This document shows, piece by piece, positions 53,655 to 64,000 of a stretch of 64,000 nt of DNA; positions within the stretch are counted from its first letter, which is position 1; every line of letters begins with the position of its first letter. Where the stretch lies: positions 11,361,338 through 11,425,337 of the forward strand of contig WNKI01000001.1 of assembly GCA_015350385.1 (NCBI GenBank), given 5' to 3'. The position numbers and the translations under genes were made by a program. This DNA comes from Aculops lycopersici (Eukaryota > Arthropoda > Arachnida > Trombidiformes > Eriophyidae). The notes beneath the pieces are model-generated. The model worked only from the letters and a program-made list of their open reading frames with translations. It was not told the DNA's origin and made no database searches.

Positions 53655-56600
53655 TCAGGCATAATAGCTAGGCGATACCAACAGATCGGCCAGAACACAG
53701 AGTTGATCGTCGGTGAACTTGGTTTTATCACTTTGCCAATTGTCGTGGTGCGTGCGCCGGAAGTTGGACATGGTCTTTTTGATTGTTGTCTGTAGCGTTT
53801 TGTTTGTTTGTGATTGTTATTATTATTAATATTTCCGATGGGGTAGAAAAGTGCGCGGTGAGGAAAAGTTTAACTCAATTAGTATAATCAATTCTAGAGA
53901 ATCCCATTGCAAGTTTTTTGTCGCCGACTGGTCAACAAACAGCTAGCATCATCTAATGGGCCACCATGGTTTATGAGCAAAAATGTTACCTGTCTGGAAA
54001 TTCAACCAGACTTAACTAAAGTGGATTGAAACCAAAGAGCACCAGATGGTCATGCCGTTCGGTGCGCCGAGTTCGACGACTTGGCACAACAACAAAAACA
54101 AGTTGCGGGCTTGCAAACTCAAAAAGTAGAGCGCAGCACTGACACACTGTTATTATCGATGTTGTTGTTGTCGACGTGGATGTTGCTACTAATGTCTGTT
54201 CTGTTAACCTTAACGGAATTTATGATTATTATTGTAATGAACAAGATAACATTCATTCTCTTCACTACTGCTACTTACCGAAATTGGTTGCGGATCTGTG
54301 AGGTGCTCACATAATAGAGTTAAGATGCCAGGCAGGTAGTCTGGCACAGTGTAAGGGTTGGCATCGACACAGGCACAGAGACATAGGATTCCCGAATGCC
54401 TTTTAACAGTGCTCTTGGAATCAATCACAGTCGTTCCATTGGCCTGGCTCCTTTTAACCAAAGGCTCGCTGGCTCGTCTCTTGAACTCGTTTAGTAGATC
54501 TGGTGTTAGTTTTGTGAATTCACAATGAATCATCCCGCCCAACGTTAGGGAACTAGACTCTCTAACCTCAATACGCTCGTCGCGGATCAAATAGTTGATG
54601 ACAATATCCTCGATTTCTTTGCGCAACTCACTGGAGCTTAATAATTTGAACAAATTCGATGACACTATTATCTCAATGAATGCTGCAGCCGCAACTCTTG
54701 CATGCCACGAGTGTTCCGCTATGATCTTTCTAACGCACTTCAATGATTCCACCACCGCCTCTAGACTGAGAGCTGAGCCGCCGAGTATAGCGACTGCAGC
54801 CAGAGAGTCGGCCGCCAGCTCTGGATCGTTATTTTCCCTTCCCATCTCGCAAATGACAGGTAGTAATTTGAAAAAATCCGCCGGCACAGGTGAGCGTAAT
54901 CGGCAGACGTTGTAGATGATCCAGAATGAAGTTAATTTCATCAACTTAATCGCATCCTTTCGCTCTTGAGACTCTGAATCTGTGGAGCTGCTGCCATCAC
55001 TTTGGCTTGCCGCCGCCGTTGGTATATTTAGACTTGGAAGCGCCTGACGAAGGTTATCAACAAACGAGCTTGCCATTGAGGTGCCAGGCGAGCCATCGGC
55101 ACTTCCGCTACCGCCGCTAGCTACACCCTTTTGTCCAAGCGCTTTGGCCTCAGCTATCAAGCGGCTAACACTACTGCTGCTGCTACCGCCGCCACCGATG
55201 CCACGCCCACCACTTGCCTCGCCAATACTACTGGCATGTTTTGATGCATGCTGGCGCACAGCCTCGACAAGATTATGGTGATGACGTGCAATTCCTTCAA
55301 CGCCGCCAACGCTAGAGCTTGGAGATCCAGGTTGCGTGTCCATTTGTCGGAGTTTCATTAGAGTTTCGGCAAACAAAACAACATCCGTCTCGTCGCTGGC
55401 TCCCGCCGGAAGCGACTCAGCGGCGGCCGCCTGTAATTCGCTTATAAATCTCGATTTCTCATCCACTGCCATCAGTGTATCCTCAACAACGGTGCCACCA
55501 CTGTCGACACTACCGCTAACTCTAACCCCAGAGTTTCGGCGATTTGCCAGCTTGGCAGCTACCACTTCGGTAACTTGGTGGTGATGTTGCAATCCGCTCG
55601 CAAGATCGTCGGGCGCCACGCTCAGGTGAGCCAGTGATTGCTTGCTCTTCTCCAAGATAGCCAGGCGAGGCAGTAGGAAGTTGATGAACTCCTCGCGCTT
55701 CGGTCCATTGGCCAGGGTGCCAGGTATGCGAGTCAGAGCAAAGGGATCATCAAACATGTAGATTAACGAATAGATGCTAGCTAGGCATGTTCGAACATTT
55801 GCATAGGCCAGCAGGTGGTCTTGGGGCCGAAGGTGCTTAATCACAACGGGGAATACATGATCGACTGCTCGCCATTCGCATTGAACTAATGAACAATGGG
55901 CTAGTGTCAGTCGGCTTGCTTGAATGAATGGAGTTATGGTGGGCGAAGTGGATTCCGATTGTGAGATTGCTTTTGTGACAAAGTAGTGCATTAGCCACTC
56001 AAAACGCTTGATGTCCCGATGACGAAAGACGAAACTAACCAAACCAGTCCAATCGTTGAAGTTCTCTTGAGTTACAGTCATCTGATCTAATAGCGGCAAT
56101 ACGAACAATTTGAGATCATTCATCATTTCCCAACTCCAATGCTTGGAACCACGCAAAAGGCCGGCCAGGAACTCAATTACAAACTTTTGCTTCTGCTCAC
56201 AGGTAGATGTCGAATATTCAAGTATATACTTCTTGAATGGTTCCAACATACACGGACCGAAGTTTCTAAACAAACCCTTGAATAAACCAGGTCTGATTAA
56301 TCTATGTATAGTCTCTGGACTTCCCTTGTTATCCTCGAAACAAAAATACTTTACAAGTTGTTCAATGAAATCAGGATTATTGAACTTCCTGTATATTGAC
56401 AACTCATACTCATTCAACTCTTCCTCGGATCTGTTCAATTTTGGTTGCTGCTCGTAAGGCTCATAGACCTCCAACACCTTTGGCCAATCGTAGAATCCAA
56501 TATGAGGCTTATCAATGAATACCAACTTATCCCATTCCTCTTTGCTATAATTTCCTTCTGAGAGTTTATATTGCATCCATTTGTTACTATTGCGTGATAT

Positions 56601-59600
56601 ATTACAATCATTTAATCCTGATGATTGGCTGTTTCCTTCCTTGTGTAACTTTTGGGTTTGCTTCTGGTCATTCAATGATATGCTTGCCGTATCGACTTCC
56701 ATTTCCTCGATCATGGTAGATTGGTGGTGTTTTTGTTCCTCGGTATCTGGTAATACTAGTAGACGCTTCTTGTGACTTCTCTTGTGTAACTTGAGTTGGG
56801 CTACGACCAACTGGATTGCCTTGGTTCTTATAGAAAGGCGCTCGCTTATCAAGCTTGAAAGGCAGCAGTTTAGTGCAGGCAAGGGAATAATACAATCGTC
56901 TCTCATAAGATGAGTGAATAGACTATAGGCCACTAGGCGACGATGCCAATGAAGGTGTGGGTCCTCAATCAGATGACAGAGTTGCAAAACCAACTGTTGA
57001 TAGTCTGATATACGAAGCTCATTGCGCTGCGCGACTGCCAAAGCAGTTTTCTTCTTAAACTCCTCGTCAGGTGGTTGGTAGAGGCCCAAGTCTATGGATT
57101 CACTGTTCCAGATACCTACTGCTATCTCTTTGACTTTGTCCGAAAATTTATACTGTAGCTCGAAGGTGTCGAAACCCTTTTGGACTAAATTGCACAATCT
57201 ATCCAAGAGTTTCACAATACTTGGTTTCTCGGAGTGCGGCGATTCGACAATGGCTGGCCATAACTGCCTTAGGTAAGACCAATTCGGGTCAATCATGATT
57301 GAGCTGTACGATCGACGACCCACCACCAAGTACAATAGACCCTTGAATTTCTTATGCTCAATGTCAGGCTTCTTCAACTCACTAACCAACATGGGTACTA
57401 ACACAGCCTCTAGGAAGGGAAAGTAGTTTAACATAAGGTATACTGTATCTTGAGCCAAAATTCTAACTTCAACATAGTGACTTTGAGCTAGATCAAACAG
57501 ACACTTGAAGACATCCAAATGGAGTTGTGTAAATTCCGGCTGACCCTTGTTCAGCAACATAGCGCGATGCTGTTGTGCAACCCGTTCAACAAGTAAGTAT
57601 CTAAGGTATCGATTAGAACCGAGCAACTTGTTTTGAGTGCCACTCTTCATCGACTTGATTCGCTGAGCTGCAATCCGGAGTTCAGTTTTGTTGTAGCCAA
57701 AGTATGAGATAGCGGTTCCGAGAATTTCGCAAACAAGAGTCAAACTCTTCGTATCATCTTCACTTGTTATTCTCAGATGAGACAAAATCTTCATGAGTGA
57801 TGTGACAACCCAAGTTCTAATATTTGTTCCATCATTCAAGTTTAAAGGCTCTGTACCGGTATTCTTGACACACATTGGAACAACGTCCACCTCGTAGCGA
57901 CATAGGTTGATAGTTGGCGAGATCAGAGATGGCAAAACCGAAGCCGAACCCACCAAGCTGCTCAAGATTACATGCAACGACCTTTGTATCTCGTCCTTCG
58001 ACAAATGCTTCTCCCCCTTGGTCCAATCTATTAGACAATGAACTGAGTGCTGCATGAAGGTTTGTAGTAACTCTTGAGCAAACTGTCTGGCCTCTGGACC
58101 TGGTATCTCCCATTTGAGATTTAAATCCTTGTGGTGAGTAGTGTGACCCCAGTTATCAAATGGCCAACGCTCCTCTGTGGCTTTGTTCTGTTCGTTGTCA
58201 AGATCAATGTTTCTCCAATCACAACAGGCGATATTTGTAAGAGCTCGAAGTAGGTGCCTAATGATGGCACAACCCAATAGATAACCCTCCTTAGCGGTCA
58301 ATTTCAAAGCTCGATGAAGAACCTCGACTATAAGATCTTTGTAGTCTAATAGGTACGGACTATTGCAACGGACGATCTCGGACAAGAGTAGAAGACTGAA
58401 TAGAAGTTCATCATCCAATAGAGAATCCTTGAAGACTTCCTCGTGTTCTGTTAGTGTCAGTATAAGTCTAGCGAAATGTGGTATGAACTTCGCAAGTGTT
58501 TCTTTTGGTGTTGATTTTGCACAAGCCAAACATAGTGTTGCTATTGCTTTGCCCTGAGTTTTGGTGTCGAAGATGTGGCTAGTAACATGATAATACAATT
58601 TGTCCAAAGCAGCCATCTTGATTTCGTCAGACGCTTGGGCCAGGATACTCAATGTGACTGAGCTGATGGCAGCCTCGATGATGCCCTCTTCGCCGTTCTT
58701 TGAGTGTGTTTCGTTATCCAAATTACTAAAAGTTGCTGTTGCAGTGTTCTCAATCAGTATGAAACACTTATCTAGAAATTGAATAACAAAATCCTCGAAC
58801 TGGGCGGTTGCTAAACAGAGTTGTTGTTGTTCAAAGGTCAAGTTATCTCTATCGTCAATTAGGTATGAATAGTTCTTCATTCTGATGTGAGCTGCTAGAG
58901 TTGCAATGAACCTGAATACTGCTATGCATTTTCGCATGTCATTGGAATCGATGCCCGGTAGGGAGTTCAACAATAAGGGTACCACGTGAGTAGGACCTTG
59001 AGGAAAGTATTTACACGGTCTCACCATTGCCGGCACCACCGACGCCATGCAGTTGATCGAAGCAAGCAATCTGTGGGGCTCGGTTAAGGTCTCATATGAT
59101 CCATATAATCTATCTAATAACGGAGGAATGACTCTTTCGGGTCTCAGAACGGATAGATCTCTGAATGCCAAAGCGGCACTGCTAATACCAGCTTGATTGA
59201 ACATAGATGTAAGCACAACCGGCATAAGAGCATCTACAAACTTGGTTGTCTGCTCTTCGGTCAACTTGTGAGATTCTGGTAGCCTCTTAGACCAGAGGTC
59301 CTTCTTGAAACGTTCTCTGTAGAGACGTTTCACATAACAAGCCGGTAACTTGTAGAGGAACTGCTGTAATCTTGAATGCCATCGCCGATCAGTGTTAGAT
59401 GGATGATAAAAACTCTCTATGGCCTTAAACAATTTTGATATATGATCTAAACAACTATTATCCTTGTTTATCATGTAAACCATCCATTGGACACATGGAC
59501 CAACATCAACGGATTCATTGCTGCGCCTAAAGGTGCCTTTACTAACGCCACCATTTAGATTTAGGCTTGACTTAAATTGATTGAAGATCTTCGGTATGTA

Positions 59601-60458
59601 AGGTTCCCAGTCGATGAAACCCAAACAATCCGCACTAAGCCTTGATAATAGAAGGGTGAATTTAGATTCATAAGTAGTGACAGAGACTTTTCCACTTAAC
59701 CAGAAGTGCATCACTTCATCGAACCACAACCTGAAGCCCTTGTCATGGTGTTCGGGTGGTAGGGTTGTAGGTAAGAATAGATTTAAGTAAGTCACAGCTC
59801 TTTGCATAGAAACACTGAAGGGGCAGAGCATAGGTCGCCACTCGTCGAGCATCTCCTGGGTAGCTTCAATGGGAAAATGTGGCCGGGCTAGACGAATGGC
59901 CTGGCTTAAATTGGACTCCAAGTTTTCAGGCACAAATCTAAGACCTAGATTTTCTGTCTCACTAAATAATAATCTCTCGTAGGTTTCATATAGTGGTCGC
60001 CAATCGAGAACTAGTTCATCGCTACTAATCAGATAGCGCTTTTGCATTAACCTTGAGAAACATCTCGCCACATAGGCAATATAATACAAGTCCATATTCT
60101 TCTTAGATATAATGAGCTCATATTGTAGTTTAACAAAGTAAATGTGATCCTCTTTCGAGAAAGCTAGTCCATACAAATCAACGAATCGTTCCAAATCTAT
60201 GAACCACTCGTAGACGGTCTCCTGATCTAATTGGATACACTTTGCTAGAGATGCCTTGATTCGCATCAGATGCTCTTGACTCTGCTCGGTCACATCATAA
60301 GGCAGTAGACGATTGTAGACATTCTCATTCTGAAATCTCTTGGCCCCCTCACCCAAAATTTGCAACTTCTCTTCGTCCTGGAGACAGTCGAAGTCCCCCT
60401 CTGCTTCGAGCTCAGTCGTTCGTTCAATTATGCCGAGAGCCTTGTTTAATATATCCAT
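53655..60458 (-). CDS. PSME4: proteasome activator PA200 (2104 aa, two exons)
   Basis: PA200/Blm10, a HEAT-repeat solenoid that caps the 20S proteasome and promotes ATP-independent degradation, including of acetylated histones in DNA repair and spermatogenesis. Exon 1 is 54279-60458 and exon 2 is 53655-53789 (minus strand). The 489-bp intron has donor TTTCG|GTAAGT and acceptor CTACAG and is phase 0. Splicing joins HLTDPQPIS to TTIKKTMSNFRRTHHDNWQ, the highly conserved PA200 C-terminus, which ends SPSYYA; the final Tyr-Tyr-Ala is the HbYX-type motif that docks on the 20S alpha ring. Homology runs from the N-terminus (YNRLLPYDV, LDWRPLYETYERLLF, FLPTTLPPEHHDKG) throughout. Relative to vertebrate PA200 (~1843 aa), about 260 extra residues are largely a Ser/Gly/Ala-rich insertion encoded around 54950-55650. 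TTTATT at 53406-53411 is the likely polyadenylation signal. Confidence 0.95.
53790..54278 (-). other. intron of PSME4
   Basis: 489 bp between GTAAGT (minus, starting at 54278) and CTACAG (ending at 53790). If it is ignored, the exon 1 frame runs on into 23 unrelated residues ending at a stop at 54210. Confidence 0.9.
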
Positions 60459-61986
60459 GGCTTCTACTGCTGCTACTGCTGCTGCTGCTAATGTCTCCTT
60501 CTTCTGGTTGTTGAATGTTTCTTGTTTGTTGTCTCATCTATAACAAGCTAGGTGTGTTTTTGTGATGATGTTGTTCGTGTCACAATGATCCCTCCAATAA
60601 TAATAAATCTCTAAATGACAATTTGATACAAAGCAATAGAATTTGAGTTTATGATTAGAATTTTAATAATTACAGTCCAGAAGACAGTTAGAATATTTAA
60701 TAGAGATGATACAATATGATAATTTGCCCGAGGGGAAATATAACCACGATGTTGTCGTTGGCGACGCGAATTCCGATAGAAGATTGCCACTCACGCGCAG
60801 ACTCTATGGGAAAAAGCAAACGAGACAGAGAAAGAGGCTATTGCCCTTCTTGTGCGAGAGGCTTCTAAAGCTCGCTCATATCTTGGGGCGCAAAAAAGTG
60901 ACTCCTCTCGGATGAACTGAATGCAAATTCTACGCGTCTCTTTTGTGCGAGCGCCGCCGATGGAAGCCAATGGCTTTTTTCGCGAGAGGAAGTAAGAGGA
61001 AGCAACAGACTTCATGGCACAGACCAGTCGGTCAGTGAGTCAGACTTTCTGGTCGGCCAGAAATCTCGAATCATCGTTCGACTGTCTGGCCGACTGTCTA
61101 GTGGTTGGGGCCAGATGCGAGTTTAGCAACAAGAGAGACAGGCCACTGACAATCTGGTTAACCGTCAGACTCTCCTCTCCTCCACTTCCACTTCCACTTC
61201 CTGCGCCCAACGCGCGAGCTAAACTTTCTTCACTCTCTATTCCCACTGTAGGGGCGAGGAAGAGTCTATTGAAAAAGTTGAGCTCAACAAAAGAAGCACC
61301 AAGCAACACCTAAACAAAACATTGACCTCCCCTCCAGACGGCCAACGTCCGACCATTCATCGTCGCGCCGATCGAAGACCGCAACGATCGCTGGCCCCCG
61401 CCGGCAGTTGGCCAGAGAACCACCGGGAAGCAAAAAAGTTGAAAGTCACAAGCCAGAACCACACAGCCGTCGTCTGGTGCCCAACCAACACTCGCTGTTA
61501 GCCCAGACGCTTTTACGCCCACAACCAACCAACCAATAGAGGCCCCGGGTATCAGTAGTGCCGGGGCAACCAACTGTTGCTGCGCCACTGCCACGACCGC
61601 TCCTGTGAACTCTACTCTAGATACGAGCGAGCGAGCAAATGCCAGGTTCGAACTTCGTGAACTTTCTGTGAACCGACACCAACCAACTGGCCAGTGACTC
61701 ACCAGTGACTGGTCATTGCCTCGGCCCCAGCGGCTCGGGTTCATCTGGTCAATTTTTTATTTCTCGTTCTAAACAACGGTGACCAGATTACTCGCACACA
61801 GCTGCGACGTCAACTCGCACTTTCGATGCGAACTCCCGGGGGCCTGTGTTTTTGTTGATGTTGATGAATGAGGGGATATATTGGACAGAGTGGCAACTTG
61901 TTGAGCAAAGTTATCGAGCAATATTCACCTCAGAGGTGAATATTTTGTATAATATATTTGCAATCTTTATTGTTATAGTTAGCTAA
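60459..61986. other. intergenic region PSME4/ALDH5A1
   Basis: 1.5 kb holding the PSME4 promoter/leader (GCT-type repeat at 60468-60490) and the 3' end of the dehydrogenase gene. The polyadenylation signal (TTTATT) is at 61966-61971, with a perfect inverted repeat at 61920-61944 just beyond it. Opposite-strand ORFs at 61014-61313 and 61310-61744 are CpG-rich and resemble nothing known. Confidence 0.5.
61920..61944. repeat. 12-bp inverted repeat with 1-nt centre
   Basis: AATATTCACCTC, one A, then its exact reverse complement. It lies 22-46 bp beyond the AATAAA of ALDH5A1, at or just after the expected cleavage site. Expected by chance well under once in 64 kb. Confidence 0.88.
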
Positions 61987-63495
61987 CTAAGATCCTAGGC
62001 AAATGTACTTGACCTCTTGGAACTCATCGATGCCCAAGTCGCCACCCTCTCGCCCTAGACCCGACTCTTTCACTCCACCAAACGGAGCTTCGGCTGTGGA
62101 AATAACTCCCTCATTTACGCCTACCATTCCAACCTCGAGGCGAGTGGATACACGTCTAATTTGAGCCAGATCCTGTGAGTAGAAGTAACCTGCTAGTCCA
62201 TGTCTTACCGAGTTGGCCATATCTAAAACCTCTACCTCTGTGTTGAACCTTATCAAAGCAGCCAGTGGTCCAAAGGTCTCTTCTTGGCAACACAACATAT
62301 CGTGATTAGCCTCAGTGATTAGAGTTGGCTCAAAATGATTCTCTTTCGGCGACTTGCCGCCTAAAACTAACTTGCCACCATTCTCTAGTGCATCTTTAAC
62401 ATGAGCCTCAACCTTTGTCACCGCGTTTTGGTTAATCAAGGAACCAATGGTAGTCTTACTGTCTAATGTATCACCAGATTTCAATTTCTTCCCCATCTTT
62501 GCCTTCAATAGTTCGGTGAACTTGTCATATACTGAAGCCTGAACAAAGCAACGGTTTGCACAGACGCAAGTCTGGCCGGTATTCCTGAATTTGGATGCTA
62601 TGTAACCATCGACAGCTTTTTCCAAATTGGCCGACTCAAACACAATGAAAGGCGCATTGCCGCCTAGTTCCAAGCAAACCCTCTTGACTGTCGAGGCGCT
62701 CTGTTGTAATAGCAACTTTCCAACTGGAGATGAGCCGGTGAACGATATCACTCTAAGATCATGCGATTTGCACATATGAGTTCCAAGCTTCTTTGAGTTT
62801 TCCACGCTTGAGGGTAGAATATTTACAACTCCTTCGGGTATGTCTAAGCCATCAATTACTTTGGCTATTGCAAGGGCTGAGTATGGAGTGTCAGGTGCTG
62901 GCTTTATGACAGCCGTACAACCGGCCGCCAGTGCAGCGCCCAGTTTCCTGGTAATCATGGCATTTGGAAAGTTCCATGGAGTGATGATGCCAACGGGTCC
63001 CGCCGCCTGCCTTATGACCATCATTGTTTTCTCTGAACTTGGGCTAGACAAAATTTGGCCGTGACCCGAGCGAACTTGGTCCGCAAACCATTCAAAGAAC
63101 GAGGCACCATATGCAATCTCGCCCATTGCTTCGTTGATTGGCTTGCCCGACTCCAAGGAGATGATCTCGGCCAAGTCTTTCTGATTCGCCATCTGGGCTT
63201 CGGCTAGCTGTCGCAACAATAGCGACCTTTGCTTTGCACTTGTTTCACTCCAGGCCCTAAACGCTTTCTTAGCCGCTTGCTCGGCAAATATAAAATCCTG
63301 TTCATCACAATCTGCAACCTCGCCAATCACCTCATTTGTTGCCGGGTTCATAACTGGAAAGACTTGATGACTGTCCGAGTCTAGCCATCTCCCATTGATG
63401 TAGGCTTGAGATTGGAAAAAACTATTGTTCGCTGTGGCATAGCTGCGCCCCAGATTTGGGACAATCTTAGAGATTGGTCGCAATCTTGAAAGCAT
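61987..63495 (-). CDS. ALDH5A1: succinate-semialdehyde dehydrogenase, mitochondrial (502 aa)
   Basis: Oxidises succinic semialdehyde to succinate with NAD+, the last step of the GABA shunt. A TTG at 63534 is in frame; the first ATG is at 63493-63495. From there the N-terminus is an Arg/Ser-rich mitochondrial presequence (MLSRLRPISKIVPNLGRSYA). Family motifs: YINGRWLDSDSH, VMNPATNEVIGEVAD, GIITPWNFPNAMITRK (cofactor loop), KPAPDTPYSALA, SFTGSSPVGKLLL, LELGGNAPFIVF (general-base Glu), and GQTCVCANR with the catalytic Cys310 and a second Cys two residues on, the pair that forms a redox switch in human SSADH. The end EAPFGGVKESGLGREGG...EFQEVKYICLG is typical. Length as expected, single exon. Other ALDH subfamilies fit less well. 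Confidence 0.95.
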   Translation of the reverse strand: MLSRLRPISKIVPNLGRSYATANNSFFQSQAYINGRWLDSDSHQVFPVMNPATNEVIGEVADCDEQDFIFAEQAAKKAFRAWSETSAKQRSLLLRQLAEAQMANQKDLAEIISLESGKPINEAMGEIAYGASFFEWFADQVRSGHGQILSSPSSEKTMMVIRQAAGPVGIITPWNFPNAMITRKLGAALAAGCTAVIKPAPDTPYSALAIAKVIDGLDIPEGVVNILPSSVENSKKLGTHMCKSHDLRVISFTGSSPVGKLLLQQSASTVKRVCLELGGNAPFIVFESANLEKAVDGYIASKFRNTGQTCVCANRCFVQASVYDKFTELLKAKMGKKLKSGDTLDSKTTIGSLINQNAVTKVEAHVKDALENGGKLVLGGKSPKENHFEPTLITEANHDMLCCQEETFGPLAALIRFNTEVEVLDMANSVRHGLAGYFYSQDLAQIRRVSTRLEVGMVGVNEGVISTAEAPFGGVKESGLGREGGDLGIDEFQEVKYICLGS

Positions 63496-63829
63496 TTTGA
63501 TAATAAATTTGTGGTGGTGTTTATTGAATTTCAATTAATAGACAATGAGAATAAAAATCGATAACAAGATAGATAATATTGTTGGTGTTGTTGATGATGT
63601 TGCTTCTGCAAACATGTCGGTTCTGCAAGCTTCAGAGGATTTTCGCTGGATTGCGCGCTAAAATTCGTATTCCCCGTAGAGCATGCGTACAGCGAGTACC
63701 ACGCGCTGGTTGCAAAAAGTGAAAGGGCCTGCTATTAGTAGCACGCGATAGAGCACAGAACGAAAATTGTTATTGATTGTATCATCTGTCAAGCTCTATT
63801 AAAATACACCATCACATTACACAATAATC
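63496..63829. other. divergent intergenic region
   Basis: 334 bp between the ALDH5A1 start (-) and the ATG at 63830 (+), probably a shared or back-to-back promoter. AT-rich at both ends; no clear TATA box. Confidence 0.45.
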
Positions 63830-64000
63830 ATGCAGCGACAAAGTGCACGAAAAGTCAAATTGACAAGTAAATTTGAGGAGTTTAGTACAGCTCGGCTCGC
63901 AAGTATCCAGCGGATTGCTCATCCAGAGGCTCAACAAGCGGCACTATCGAAAGTCGAGCCACCAACTCAACCAAATAATGACTTTACACCACAAAAGCCC
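63830..64000 (+). CDS. start of an unidentified gene, cut by window end
   Basis: An ATG at 63830 opens 57 codons without a stop up to the edge. The predicted start is basic (MQRQSARKVKLTSKFEEF), followed by a helical stretch (TARLASIQRIAHPEAQQAALSK) and a polar, Pro/Gln/Asn-rich continuation. No family recognised. It has no signal peptide. The divergent arrangement with ALDH5A1 and the clean frame make a real gene plausible, but 57 codons are little evidence. Confidence 0.4.
   Translation, partial: MQRQSARKVKLTSKFEEFSTARLASIQRIAHPEAQQAALSKVEPPTQPNNDFTPQKP

Noticed and set aside
63496..63534. ALDH5A1 start at 63534
   Set aside because: TTG codon; the ATG at 63495 directly precedes a mitochondrial presequence.
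1..64000. tRNA genes, CRISPR arrays, transposon ORFs or integrated viral genes
   Set aside because: None could be recognised by reading: no cloverleaf with A and B boxes, no reverse transcriptase or transposase motifs, no regular spacer repeats. A tRNAscan or repeat-library search was not possible.

Overview
This is nuclear DNA of an animal. Several genes belong to metazoan families (dual oxidase maturation factor, FAM13-type RhoGAP, NECAP, astacin fold, SLC22, PA200), and TATA boxes, AATAAA signals and GT-AG introns are visible. A DM9 domain, a few TTAGG units and the gene families together suggest an arthropod. The genome is strikingly intron-poor: the 14-kb cytoplasmic dynein heavy chain, a 5.6-kb RhoGAP gene and almost all of PA200 are single open exons. 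Only two coding introns can be shown, 130 bp in the SLC22 gene and 489 bp in PA200. A compact, intron-depleted mite lineage (eriophyoid-like acariform) would fit, but that is inference and cannot be settled from this window.

Layout. 1-3.9 kb holds a minus-strand cluster of acid-lipase-like genes: one cut by the window edge, one frameshifted relic, one complete. 3.9-8.9 kb is mostly non-coding, with microsatellites, strong palindromes and one possible small first exon. 8.9-12.8 kb holds an SLC22 transporter (+) convergent with an ABHD1/3-type alpha/beta hydrolase (-). 14.1-16.1 kb holds an unrecognised 198-residue protein and a UPRT homologue (+). 17.7-31.7 kb is the cytoplasmic dynein 1 heavy chain (+). 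32.3-33.6 kb is MUS81 (+), convergent with DUOXA (-, 34.0-35.1 kb). NECAP lies at 37.0-37.6 kb (-), and a 5S rRNA gene at 38.2-38.3 kb (-). 38.6-40.9 kb encodes an unusual secreted protein with a dead astacin fold, a Thr/Pro-rich stretch and DM9 repeats (+). It converges on a FAM13-type RhoGAP gene (-, 41.2-46.8 kb). 46.8-53.6 kb has no recognisable gene. PA200 (PSME4, -) fills 53.7-60.5 kb, succinate-semialdehyde dehydrogenase (-) 62.0-63.5 kb, and a further + strand ORF starts at 63830 and runs off the end.

The genes are mostly unrelated housekeeping functions (transport, endocytosis, proteasome, DNA repair, GABA-shunt metabolism). There is no operon-like logic apart from the tandem lipase duplication. 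The least ordinary items are the pseudo-astacin/DM9 protein, acid-lipase-like proteins with a non-canonical nucleophile elbow, a MUS81 without its N-terminal helix-hairpin-helix domain, a PA200 with a large low-complexity insertion, a solitary 5S gene, and several long perfect palindromes in intergenic DNA.
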